Below are positions 42,701-46,800 of a stretch of DNA of 64,000 bases, one piece after another (position 1 is the first letter of the stretch; each line of letters starts with the position of its first letter). The notes below the pieces were generated by a model. It was not told the DNA's origin. It saw only the letters and a list, made by a program, of their open reading frames with translations, and searched no databases. The position numbers were made by a program, and so were the translations under genes. This stretch comes from Flavobacterium limnophilum (GTDB taxonomy: Bacteria; Bacteroidota; Bacteroidia; Flavobacteriales; Flavobacteriaceae). The stretch spans positions 3,720,001-3,784,000 of the forward strand of contig NZ_CP114289.2 of NCBI RefSeq assembly GCF_027111315.2. The letters run 5' to 3'.

Positions 42701-43683
42701 GGCGTAAAAAAAGAATTAGCTGGTGCGGGTGGAGTAGCGGGTGGAGGTACACCTTCTCGAAAACGTAATCCGTCACCTAATTTGCTAAAATCACCATCTA
42801 AAGCAGATACTCCAATTTTTGCAATTACAGGAAATGGGGCTGGCAATGTCTGAAAACCAATTACTGGAATATTGACTGTTAGTAATCTATCTGCACCCGG
42901 ATCCACATTAGTCATTCGAGCACCATCAAAAATAGAAATAAATTTACTAGGAACCGTTGGGCTTTCATATATTACCACCAAAGTCCATCCTCCTGCACTT
43001 CCACCTTGTCGTAATCCAGTTGTAGCTCTCAAATTCGCTACAGTATAAGTACCATCTGCATTTGCCAACGGGGTCAACAAAGAGGTAACATCCTTGAAAC
43101 AAACATAAACACCATTGTTGAAATCATCAGTGTTGGCTCCTTTAAAAATGACTTCTTTAGGATCCGATTTATTAGCTGTTACAGTAGTATAGGTCGTGGC
43201 ACCAGGCACTTTAAATTGCACCACATTCCAATCGTTTCGGGGTGGTGTCCCGCAATTAAAACAGTTTTTATCTGTACTAGAAGCATTTGGATACATGGCA
43301 GACCAATACAAACCTGCAAACACAATTTTTTTACAGGAATTATTAATCGCCAAATCAGCGCTACTCGAACTGACTGTTGACGCATCGCTATCAACATCAA
43401 GATAAACGGCGTCTAACTCATTATTATTTCCCGCTTTATCAAAAGGCAAAGCCTCGCCTTTTGGTGTCAAAATTGTATTACCCAATAATACTACATCTCC
43501 TTTTACTTTAATATTCCCTCCTGGAAGTCGGGCAGAAAAATCCGTTCCTACAGGTTGCGAAAAACCAGAAAAACTTCCCAACAAAAAGAAAAGTGATAGA
43601 ACGACAGTTGCGCTATATGGCAAAGGAAAAAAAGGCCTTTTTTCTGTTTTCATCCAGCGATTCCCGTTTCCCTTAAAGTTCAT
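18736..43683 (-). CDS. sprB: Giant SprB-like gliding motility adhesin, type B T9SS cargo
   Basis: A cell-surface adhesin of about 8,315 residues, larger than F. johnsoniae SprB (about 6,500), which is moved along the cell to drive gliding. Order: signal peptide ending in GSFSGFSQ; an N-terminal non-repeat domain to about residue 415; a DUF11-like domain (about 418-560, LLTKVVKNN onward); PKD/Ig-like modules; 80-90 SprB repeats each ending in a [VK][TK]DxxGC motif; one inserted jelly-roll domain (about 1274-1501); and a CHU_C sorting domain in the last 95 residues (IPNVFTPNGDGDND, FDRYGRKV). The start is uncertain: the frame is open to 43791. I chose the ATG at 43683 because it precedes the real signal peptide; 43653 is also possible. 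Base composition is visibly less AT-rich than in neighbouring genes. Preceded by sprD, followed by sprF. Confidence 0.93.
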   Translation of the reverse strand: MNFKGNGNRWMKTEKRPFFPLPYSATVVLSLFFLLGSFSGFSQPVGTDFSARLPGGNIKVKGDVVLLGNTILTPKGEALPFDKAGNNNELDAVYLDVDSDASTVSSSSADLAINNSCKKIVFAGLYWSAMYPNASSTDKNCFNCGTPPRNDWNVVQFKVPGATTYTTVTANKSDPKEVIFKGANTDDFNNGVYVCFKDVTSLLTPLANADGTYTVANLRATTGLRQGGSAGGWTLVVIYESPTVPSKFISIFDGARMTNVDPGADRLLTVNIPVIGFQTLPAPFPVIAKIGVSALDGDFSKLGDGLRFREGVPPPATPPAPANSFFTPISNGLNPGTDAPVVPFNFFNASITKDNNQVTNRNPKSTNNLGFDIDYMEIPNGANSVIHNDATQGTLQLFTDLSGGDGYAAFLATFAVDIIEPTILLTKVVKNNSGANVGNANVTLGQQLNYTIGFENQGNDDATSFTIKDIIPINVVFNYPADIVSVPAGVTHTYDPATRTILFTIPNNLVKKAVVPGGPFIHYDIIFKVRVVAQCNELSDACDNIIKNSAYATYKGTINPAQITDDPSLSSFTSCNLGTPQSTNFLVGVDDCKFTKSEVLCGSSVVLTASNGYNSYKWSTAPFTNTGTTTGTILGNSQTLTVTNPGTYYVYNTAIAPCLSITEEVTVTRFGGVIANPVIPFADQVLTCPNDGKKLPLLFLCGAGASKLIKTNISDGSTIVWEKLDEASCTAVTNSSCANEGTTCTWTQVETGPNYTANTSGQFRLTLNYPGGCFNRFYFNVYQNLLNPTETHRDIVCTKLGNITIGGVGSGYEYSINGTNYQSSNSFTINTAGLYTAYIRQVGVTTNPCVFTIPNIPIRQRNFSVTAVATQPLCFGEKGSIKVAANDVLPQYNYFVYDGGTLVNSVGPINDADYTFENLTPGKTYQVQVTTPDGCDQSQWIYINQPAAALTATAALVEPLTACSDGKIVVTAQGGNWAPYYYFVNGSTTFQTSNEIIVTAPGKYDILVVDSKNCSTTTSITVADNAKPTYTVSNTNSNCYDDNAQISVDVTNANGYSLSYSINNGGSFQTNPVFSNLTPGDYNVVVRYGITYTPQWGSPTIKYCTDPAQIVTVTGPTSAVTASAGVAELAGCTLPDVAGVNQGGKVRITNAEGGTPGYEYSFDGGITWQASNEKDVLPGTYILKVKDALGCEYAIPYNIILDPIPAEPTIKVDDPVFNCNGTATSTVTVINSASNYSYQYLIDNTPNTPITNNVFTNVASGSHTISVQYNVNTASTYSNLLIEDFGRGGDTKSPGINSAYCWEKQDGNTAAFIDCVAADGWNSWLLNDGEYVVTKALLPDHANDFNWTLPKDHTSVLNNTPAITDGRFLAVNIGKTIPVGAVLYSKPINDVLPNQDINVSLYMLNLLKTTNNLPSPQLTIQLVKGGTVIASQVMPSIPRDEQWHSSTDLAGGTIFKLNPGNNTSLDFQILSNSTVVNGNDLAVDDIYVYQIPKSCITQKDFPITIATDKAFSASISGFKNVNCSGGNDGEITISAQNFNPANGFQYSINGGTNWSTSMTSPYTITGLSPASYSVLVRYDLNATGACSLTLPQQISAPAAVTVTASVTTLATCTTGASITAVGGGGTPAYQYELRQGASVVTAFVNNGGVFTNVPTGNYTVFVKDTNGCISAVGAPVNVLAAPTLSAALDAATDWCYTTANPATLAVNVTGGVGPFTYALDGNAPIGTNTFTNVSPGIHNIVVTDSNNCTAPISNIDIKTPLTIAATLTQDLTCLVNASITSTVSGGYGAPYTYTVTRNGVALPAPTFPYTATTDGTYVFTVTDSKSCPATSNTITVTAKTTPTLTFNKTDITCNNANNGTITVTASNGFTTTYTYAIKPSSATTYSTQATNQFTGLAAGIYNIKVIDSKGCESLVSNVTIVNPGVVTGTISATDIQCSATGTVPAVVTVNGAGGTAPYQYSFNSTTNFTTSNTYSTSAAGIVNAYIRDANGCQMGPLPVTIAAFDQISSITITDSGYDCATSPPGGHVNIAASGVSAPIRFQIISGPPGYDASISSDGEFKSLAPGNYVFQATDTKTKCSLTKPYTVNGAPDIVAGGSVLSPIKCFGGTGTIQFTVNGVKEKYDYIIKNAGGTTILSGSNLSPTLNAVTIINVPAAQPAGVYTITVTDRKTKCTDDYTVTLNQPAAALAIATAVATSVNCNNDNSQITVTATGGTPNYTYAALPAGSTATPVYLPNPVITVDTNSSTVLSWDVYVKDANDCTTKTTTPVVVVSDPTPSVTAAVSNQCAGTGSNFTITATGTGGTGALTYGINGVTGAFQSSPTFTVASGTYIVWVKDANGCPASAAPTTVYPQLTALAQVTKTLDCNTAGPNATITTTITGGKAPYSYVITNSLGASVASGTVAGLTITYTGVAAETYTVTVTDANTPGCTATSKVTVSPIADPSVTATPTHVTCHGGNNGSVQLAGSGGSGGYTYSTNATTGFTTTSLFTALAASATPYTFYVKDSKGCTGTITATITEPSLVNFTATPTPFSCSLTNTKQAATITVAASGGTGTSYTYSFNDGASFGPSNSLTVDDNGSTQSFKIIVKDASGCPSAMQQIDLAPLNAPTIASISHTDIYCSPLATTSTVTVTRTPGTGVGTLSYKITAPASAASNISGASSGIFTGLAGGITYTFQVTDANGCFVIDSHHVPVVTPIAVTATKLSDVLCKDGSTGSARFNVTGFSATENYTIAVTSIPAGLPFTPTNVGDVHTLSDLVEGTYNFSVTDKTTGCTDTKSVTITQPAAALAISSATATHVNCNNDNSQITISTNGGGTPNYTYAFAKNPSTIPTSTYGSGAVLTVDTNSGVDLIWDVYVKDANDCTTQTTVTVVSDPMPSVTAAVGNQCAGTGSNFTITATPSATSVMPVTYGINGVTGAFQSSPTFTVASGTYIVWVKDANGCPASAAPTTVYPQLTALAQVTKTLDCNTAGPNATITTTITGGKAPYSYVITNSGGTQVATGTGEAGPTFTYTGVAADTYTVTVTDDNGCPATSIVTVNPITPPSVTATPTHVTCHGGNNGSVQLAGAGGSGGYTYSTNATTGFTTTSLFTALAASVTPYTFYVKDSKGCTGSITATITEPSLVNFTATPTPFSCSLTNTKQAATITVAAFGGTGTSYTYSFNDGGSFGPSNSLTVDDNGSTQSFKIIVKDANGCPSAMQQIDLAPLNPPTIASISHTDIYCSPLATTSTVTVTRTPGTGVGTLSYKITAPASATTNISGASSGIFTNLAGGITYTFQVTDANGCFAIDSHHVPVVTPIAVTATKLSDVLCKDGSTGSARFNVTGFSATENYTISVTSMPAGLPFTPTNVGDVHTLGDLVEGIYNFSVTDKTTGCTDTKSVTISEPTNPLDISLVSNVNANCNVTTAQVTVTATGGTGTYTYAFVAAGNAPGAYSASSVANLNPATPSWDVWVKDANGCVDFVNVAVTTDPMPSVTAVTVGGQCTATGSNFTITATPSVASLTPLTYGINGVTGAFQSSPTFTVASGTYIVWVKDANGCPASAAPTTVYPQLTALAQVTKTLDCNTAGPNATITTTITGGKAPYSYVITNSLGASVASGTGVAGPTFTYTGVAADTYTVTVTDANTPGCTATSIVAVSPIADPSVTATPTHVTCHGGNNGSVQLAGAGGSGGYTYSDDNVTFVPTSLFSGLTASATPYTFYVKDSKGCTGTITATITEPDVLTATTALGTALSCGTGNAPQAATITVTAPSGGNGSYEYSYNGGAYTANTSYTTSASGPVTISMRDGNNCSVALANVVVNTLNPPVITGIGASIITCKTGETTSTATITTTNGTGTPVYTIVTGPTSNTSGAGNGIFTGLTAGTYVFKVTDANGCSDTEMLNIPARVDINATLQSQVNVLCFGNNTGSAKINVTNFSTYTAVLTTGSGSIGITGNTVDVSVLVAGPYVLRITDGNTSCFKDVAFTITQNSDLVLASSTNINANCITPTATVTVAANGGKAPYQYAFVADGVSPVVGDYTASNIGNLDPATVNWDVYVLDANNCSKQILDVAVAKDALPTIALPAAHCFTGSPFPITLVGSGGIAPLKYTVNGASIVGNTYTVTAAGTYVLGVIDANNCPVTVSYIVDKPIKAGAALGKDITCSLPVAATINVTITDGFAPFTYQILDGGIPVGAPKTSATPSFQETFASAGNYSFEITDSKICSVTTNVIAVTDPVPVVLQTVTLDKPILCNGESTAEIKVTYDNTQGTAPFVINVKQYSDIAHLSFVKDFGTQTSGLPAGFYVVTLTDAKGCFKTEDITIAEPTAITFTKSITPITCNSLTGVSLGSITINSVSGGTPNYTYHVTGVNGLYDKKFINQTGTTAVFDVVDFGLYQIIITDANGCSAYENNISIFSPPDDLDINVALGAPTCVGLSSAEVAIGSSGTGGTITGTGPFHFAVYSPGLTYTGPTTLPWYDEDGPNSKKAIIPNLIPGVTYTFIVHDAGTGCYYFETATQPVPTNSNITVNPITANNITCKGADDGSVTFTINHTYGAATPVTYQIYNSQSVIPVGSAVAATIPASGSLVVNNFGALPFGNYFVLVTETAGATNDGCSISSAPFDITESAIDLSLTASSTKNDNTCTTNAGIITAVAKNGTGPYEYAIEPDGATAPTVFAASNTFNKDAGDYDVYVKDAYGCIKKADVTVLLDTAPTIVAPAAVVCYTGSPIAVTITGNTGSIVGPVTYSVDNGAVLGAYQSSANFSLSSGSYTLNLKDGNGCVASTPYEIKDQLTITPTLTEGLDCITAGPNAIVTVTAAGGNTASYTYSIAAGTTNNATGVASGVFTDLDAGNYTFQVSDGVCTATNTITIDALVPIVPAVAPTNPLCVGASGQVVVTATGGTGIYQYKKGLAGTYSAINVFSQTALEGAVTYYVKDSKNCEQTIDATLTDPAPIVISNIAVAPLTCGASNSAQEATITVTASGGTGALEYSFDNGANYSSDNFYKTTIAGPYNIIVRDANNCTSVMQPATVAPLVPPTMAPTMSVIDCANTTSTVDLNITGGVAPFTYSVEYNSNGTAIASQTNDDVFLSLAAGDYLFRVTDGNGCIDEKLVNVLPGIKIQLQEEVTANVNCFGGATGSAKFIVTGFSISGNYTVTEATTPPLLPYTKSVVGDVITLTGLSQGTYSVTVKDNITQCDITKSVTITQPPAVLDITASASNVNCNNSSSVITVNPTGGKATYQYAFLEAGSTAIPVFSNNTNVDTAILTNDVTVGVVTTWAVDVYVKDANDCTDVTTVTITKDVPPTIALPAPHCFDGTSFTIDLAAVTTVPVGPVKYYTINGSNTTNPIYAITAAGTYQLSVVDANGCPSNMVDYIVQPPLTLQANMTQDLTCALNASITLVPGGGTTSYVGYEVNINNAGYNPIAGSPYTTNTAGTYKFRVTDTQGCQAESQDVIVTPKTTPTAIPTSTNVSCIGSLDGTITLTPSGGILPYQYSIDGVNYQDSNVFNGLGFGSYTLFVRDAKMCVSAAIPVSITQPLALAATATVAPYVCNASNSAQPALVTVNVTSVLGVPTGTGPYKYNFDGSTAYYDANTLLVDVSTSLQTIHYYVKDANGCLFDDTVDVPAYQKITGLGFTAADITCNDPKTDLTVAVTGGYPIVKYEIVSPIADAVDNLNNPTFSALSPGTYLFKVTDANGCSFEDSHTIAPVTNITVSGQLINDVSCNYTPAVNNGAVTFTVENVKVAGAFTYSLLQGSAGTIVKSANAVTLTDLVADTYEIEVVDVTTGCKATTLVVVNQPTDPLTLTEVVSARVNANCDSGAKVTVLANGGTPNYTYAFVADNATPALTDYTTSASAVLPVTLPTPNNYDVWVKDNNNCTFKLDISVAMDASPTIALPAPHCFDGTSFTIDLAAVTTVPVGPVKYYTINGSNTTNPIYAITAAGTYQLSVVDANGCPSNVVDYIVQPPLTLQANMTQDLTCADDASITLVPGGGTGTYNGFEVSFNGDPFVPASNPYTAFVDGSYVFRVTDNQVPSCPALSTAVVVTPKTTPTATPAQTNVSCNGGADGTITLTPSGGILPYTFTLTGTGSNNSGDATGVYTGLIAGTYSVVVKDAKECLSVAIPVTITEPLELAATATVAPYVCNASNTAQPALVTVNVTSVLGVPTGTGPYKYNFDGSTTYYDANTLLVDVSTSLQTIHYYVKDANGCLFDDTVAVPAYQKITGLGFTAADITCNDPKTDLTVAVTGGYPIVKYEIVSPIADAVDNLNNPTFSALSPGTYLFKVTDANGCSFEDSHTIAPVTNITVSGQLINDVSCNYTPAVNNGAVTFTVENVKVAGAFTYSLLQGSAGTIVKSANAVTLTDLVADTYEIEVVDVTTGCKATTLVVVNQPTDPLTLTEVVSARVNANCDSGAKVTVLANGGTPNYTYAFVADTATPLLTDYKPSASAVLPAPNNYDVWVKDNNNCTFKLDISVAMDASPTIALPAPQCFDGTSFTIDLAGVTTVPVGPVKYYTINGSNTTNPIYAITAAGTYQLSVVDANGCPSNMVDYIVQPPLTLQANMTQDLTCALNASITLVPGGGTTSYVGYEVNINNAGYNPIAGSPYTTNTAGTYKFRVTDTQGCQAESQDVIVTPKTTPTAIPASTNVSCIGSLDGTITLTPSGGILPYQYSTDGVNYQDSNVFNGLGFGSYTLFVRDAKMCVSAAIPVSVGQPTAVTATHAVTPFGCDTANAPQDAIVTITAADGTPGYTYSFDNGANWQASASFPVNSAQTILYVVRDANGCSVSGSADVLPYTPPTDMDITATPIYCSTTPAEATVTVNSVTGGVGPYVFQIIAPGTAATAPSAPVNTISFANLAPDTYTIQVTDANGCSTTKPIVVEEADKISVTARLINDVYCNGDSSGVIEFTVANYITAGSYTYGLVPAPVVPPTVNGDVIRYTNLPAGTYTFTVTDDVSGCVDDVVDFAVSQLPAIDFTATATNINCSNDNATITVTAIGGTGTYKYAVVSASALAPALTDYVLSNQLAVDTNNGTVMNWVVYVMDTNGCPLNKPQTILLDANPTIATAVATQCPSATGTYDITVTAAGFSAALQYSVDGSFHNSNILTVNAPGSYNVVVKDANGCPSATYPVTILEPLTLTASITAIPNCNDADGAVTLTATGGTIPSTYEYSRDGSTYGSNNVFTGLAPNVLPYTFYVRDLGTGCVKSIDFTIERATIVTDFALSKTDVSCNGGNDGTITSTMAIPVVGVNDNPVYMYSLNGGTLQSSNLFTGLTAGNYTVDVISGRGCRATANIRVDEPVLIAVPAPVVAPFGCTSGNVRNLATISVTGVTGGSNTYLNYEFIKVGTPNTRVQFSSSTVYTEADLRGGSYIVNVFDSNGCIGTTTAPITIAPYIALDHVDVVVNPAITCNNPETITATAVDASGTAIAGIQYALVDVSGTLVFAPNATGIFTGLTVGNYIITASNPATGCSIQEVHYVSKPNTFDLVVANIVDVTCFGGTNGSANVTIVDSSTPSRAGAFTYTLVDSLGNSLPGGSSATVATTLTGLGAGVYTITATLTNTPFCTVAKNFTIAGPTAGLNGTATHTEITCATGNNDGTISATASGGWPGGYEYELVGPVNVAYSTNPEFTGLIAGSYTVNVRDSKGCVDSTPVVLSNPVPIVINATANTAILSCHGDTTGVITVNTTTGGQGSNYLYTLNTMSATPIITSGPQTSNVFAGLAAGTYSVSVTDGWGCSATTSSTITIAEPTIVEASLVLTTSQTCLTQSTLTLAATGGTAPYTYSADGITYNPATFNSSVAISVPVGTYRYYVRDANGCNGYVSNDVKIEPLPTLTVSLDYVTTSVNCTGETTGVIVAVANGGLGNYVYTLLDGATNLPVAGAVQATPGNFTQLGAGTYKVGVVSGDCNATSATVTITQPLLPLIASPIPINATCNGANNGTIIITASGGTGIIKYAISPRLDQFFTSNVFENLAPGSYEIIAQDQNGCYIHETGIVIDEPTPIVASVIASSIMPEMCFGDKDGAFIVDITGGTLPYSVSLDKINGPFTSGTATQTQFDFTGLAGGNHTVYIRDANLCNTEIMVPLPESVKLDPKAIVDYGCLNNSPSLTVTVTLDASITNPADVDYALDGVPYAATNVFQLSNVFENVAPGIHQITARHSNGCEVNTLDFEILQIDPLTLVLSDGGLNEIVATVTGGAGGYQYTLNGEPMGGQSKFIYYKSGDYTVTVTDANGCVATATRYYEFIDIKIPNVFTPNGDGDNDGWTPTNTMNYPDLVFHIFDRYGRKVGTYREGQFWDGKYNGKELPTGDYWYVLKLRNEQDSREFVGHFTLYR
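23600..27831 (-). repeat. Near-identical in-register block duplications in the adhesin (zone near the C-terminus)
   Basis: About 24,000-25,340 matches about 25,770-27,115 at an offset of 1,767 bases, which becomes 1,779 after a 12-base insertion. About 23,600-24,300 matches 27,131-27,831 at an offset of 3,531, twice the cycle length. Segments of hundreds of bases differ by only scattered substitutions. Between 25,360 and 25,770 the first comparison breaks, so the copies form a mosaic. Confidence 0.88.
32521..37140 (-). repeat. Near-identical in-register block duplications in the adhesin (central zone)
   Basis: Three copies begin at 32,521, 34,315 and 36,121 (offsets 1,794 and 1,806) with the same AGGCTCTGTAAT word. 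They can be followed nearly base for base over long stretches, for example 33,535 against 35,341. The third copy fades by about 37,140. Each block encodes one turn of the seven-module cycle. Confidence 0.88.
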
Positions 43684-43888
43684 CCTTGTAAGCAAAATAT
43701 CAGAGTAATTCTGTCCTCGTGACAAGAATATTCTGCTGACAATTAAAAAAAAGTCAATTATTAATAGGTAATTTTTCTTCATCGGGGGCATTTTTTTATT
43801 TTAAAAGTCCTTTACAAATCAAGGAAAGGGCATCCCCTTGATTCATAAACTAACGCAACTCTTTATTTTTTATAACTGGTTTATTTTC

Positions 43889-46800
43889 TTAATTCTCTAT
43901 TTTGGCTATGGACATTTTACCGTTGTAAGGAGTGCTTCCTTTAGACTGTAAAGCATTTTTAGCCTCTTCTATATTCTCAAACTTGTCATAATAAATATAA
44001 TATTTACTATTGGAAACATCATAGAAGAAATTGATGCTATTCTCTCCGGCAGCTACTGCCTTTTTCAAAAACGCATCTCTTTTGGCAACATCACTATGAA
44101 CGGCCACCACTAAATAAAAACCGTTATCCACATTTTTAATACTTTTTAAAATTTGCATGTTAGGCTGTTCCTCACCATAATCAAAATCTCCTGATTTTAA
44201 AGGAGCAGCGCTGCGAGGAGTACTTTCCTTTATGCGCGCAAGCGTGGCTTTGTCTTGTGAAAATCGATCGCCTTCATTAACAAAAGAAGCCTTTTTAATT
44301 CTTCTTTTCTTCTCTATTTCGGTGGCAATCTTGATTTTTTCCAAGGAGGAAACTAAATCCTTGTTGGACTGAACTGCCTGTGATTGCTCGGTTTTCAGTG
44401 TTTCAATTGTTTTCAAATAGTATTGGTTCAAGGTCTCGTTTTTGTCTGATACTTTCTTGATTCTTTGATTGTATAAACCTTCCAATTCTTTGATCTTGTC
44501 ATTTTGAACTTTGTTTACCTCTGCTATCTGAAGATTCAAGGCTTCCAATGCAGTGCTTTCTCCCGCAGTGCTCTTGAATGCTTTCGGCTCCTTGAATATG
44601 CCTTGTTCACTTAAATCATTTTCCTCCTTCATGTCCTGAAGATCTTTCTGCTTGGCAGATACGGTAGCATTCAAATTTGTCAATAATTGTTGTTGCGTCT
44701 TTTTGGCATTTTCTAATGACACGGCTATATTATCCATCGATTTTGCAATCTCGTCTTTCTGCGATGCAGCAGCTTTGGCTTTGGCTTCTGCAGCCAGTTT
44801 TTCTTGGGCAAGGGCATCAGCTTTGGCTTTGGCGTCTGCAGCCAGTTTTTCCTGGGCTAGAGCGTCTGCTTTGGCTTTGGCTTCTGCGGCCAGTTTTTCC
44901 TGGGCAAGGGCATCGGCTTTCGCTTTGGCTTCTGCGGCCAGTTTTTCCTGGGCAAGGGCATCGGCTTTCGCTTTGGCTTCTGCAGCCAGTTTTGCTTGGG
45001 CTAGAGCGTCTGCTTTCGCTTTGGCTTCTGCGGCCAGTTTTTCCTGGGCAAGGGCATCGGCTTTCGCTTTGGCGTCTGCGGCCAGTTTTTCCTGGGCAAG
45101 GGCATCGGCTTTCGCTTTGGCGTCTGCGGCCAGTTTTGCTTGGGCAAGGGCATCAGCTTTAGCTTTGGCTTCGGCGGCCAGTTTCTCTTGGGCAAGGGCA
45201 TCGGCTTTAGCTTTGGCGTCTGCGGCCAATTTCTCTTGGGCTAGAGCGTCGGCTTTCGCTTTGGCTTCTGCAGCCAGTTTTGCTTGGGCAAGGGCATCGG
45301 CTTTAGCTTTGGCTTCGGCGGCCAGTTTTGCTTGGGCTAGAGCGTCGGCTTTAGCTTTGGCTTCGGCGGCCAGTTTTTCTTGGGCAAGGGCATCAGCTTT
45401 AGCTTTGGCTTCGGCAGCCAGTTTCTCTTGGGCAAGGGCATCGGCTTTCGCTTTGGCGTCTGCGGCCAGTTTTGCTTGGGCAAGGGCATCAGCTTTAGCT
45501 TTGGCGGCCAGTTTCTCTTGGGCAAGGGCATCGGCTTTAGCTTTGGCGTCTGCGGCCAATTTCTCTTGGGCTAGAGCGTCGGCTTTCGCTTTGGCGTCTG
45601 CGGCCAGTTTTGCTTGGGCAAGGGCATCGGCTTTAGCTTTGGCGTCTGCGGCCAGTTTTTCTTGGGCTAGAGCGTCGGCTTTAGCTTTGGCGTCTGCAGC
45701 CAGTTTTTCTTGGGCAAGGGCATCAGCTTTGGCTTTGGCATCTGCGGCCAGTTTTTCCTGGGCAAGGGCATCGGCTTTAGCTTTGGCGTCTGCGGCCAGT
45801 TTTTCTTGGGCTAGAGCGTCGGCTTTAGCTTTGGCGTCTGCAGCCAGTTTTTCTTGGGCAAGGGCATCAGCTTTGGCTTTGGCGTCTGCGGCCAGTTTTT
45901 CTTGGGCAAGGGCATCAGCTTTGGCTTTGGCATCTGCGGCCAGTTTTTCTTGGGCTAGAGCGTCGGCTTTAGCTTTGGCGTCTGCGGCCAGTTTTGCTTG
46001 GGCAAGGGCATCGGCTTTGGCTTTGGCGTCTGCAGCCAGTTTTTCTTGGGCTAGAGCGTCGGCTTTGGCTTTGGCATCTGCGGCCAGTTTTTCTTGGGCA
46101 AGAGCGTCAGCTTTAGCTTTGGCGTCTGCGACCAGTTTTTCTTGGGCTAGAGCGTCGGCTTTAGCTTTGGCGTCTGCAGCCAGTTTTTCTTGGGCAAGGG
46201 CATCAGCTTTGGCTTTGGCATCTGCGGCCAGTTTTTCCTGGGCAAGGGCATCGGCTTTAGCTTTGGCGTCTGCGGCAAGTTTTTCTTGGGCAAGGGCATC
46301 AGCTTTGGCTTTAGCATCTGCGGCCAGTTTTTCCTGGGCAAGGGCATCGGCTTTAGCTTTGGCGTCTGCGGCCAGTTTTGCTTGGGCAAGGGCATCAGCT
46401 TTCGCTTTGGCGTCTGCGGCCAATTTTGCTTTTGCAAGGGCATCAGCTTTAGCTTTGGCGTCAGCAGCCAGTTTTGCTTGGGCTAGAGCGTCGGCTTTGG
46501 CTTTGGCTTCAGCGGCCAATTTTGATTTTGCAAGTGCATCAGCTTTAGCTTTGGCGTCAGCAGCCAGTTTTTCTTGGGCAAGGGCATCAGCTTTAGCTTT
46601 GGCGTCTGCGGCCAATTTTGCTTTTGCAAGGGCATCAGCTTTAGCTTTGGCGTCAGCGGACAGTTTTGCTTGGGCAAGGGCATCAGCTTTGGCTTTGGCT
46701 TCAGCGGACAGTTTTGCTTGGGCAAGGGCATCAGCTTTCGCTTTGGCGTCTGCGGCTAATTTTGATTTTGCAAGGGCATCAGCTTTGGCGTCAGCGGACA

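Noticed and set aside
19841..42853. Many plus-strand frames of 60-210 codons opposite the adhesin
   Set aside because: They repeat with the repeat units of the adhesin, are Cys/Trp/Arg-rich and have no homology signal; they are shadows of the minus-strand frame.
43684..43791. An N-terminal extension of the adhesin with its own hydrophobic stretch (MKKNYLLIIDFFLIV)
   Set aside because: A complete signal peptide ending in FSGFSQ follows at the later start. Two signals in a row are unlikely, so the later ATG was kept; N-terminal data could reverse this.
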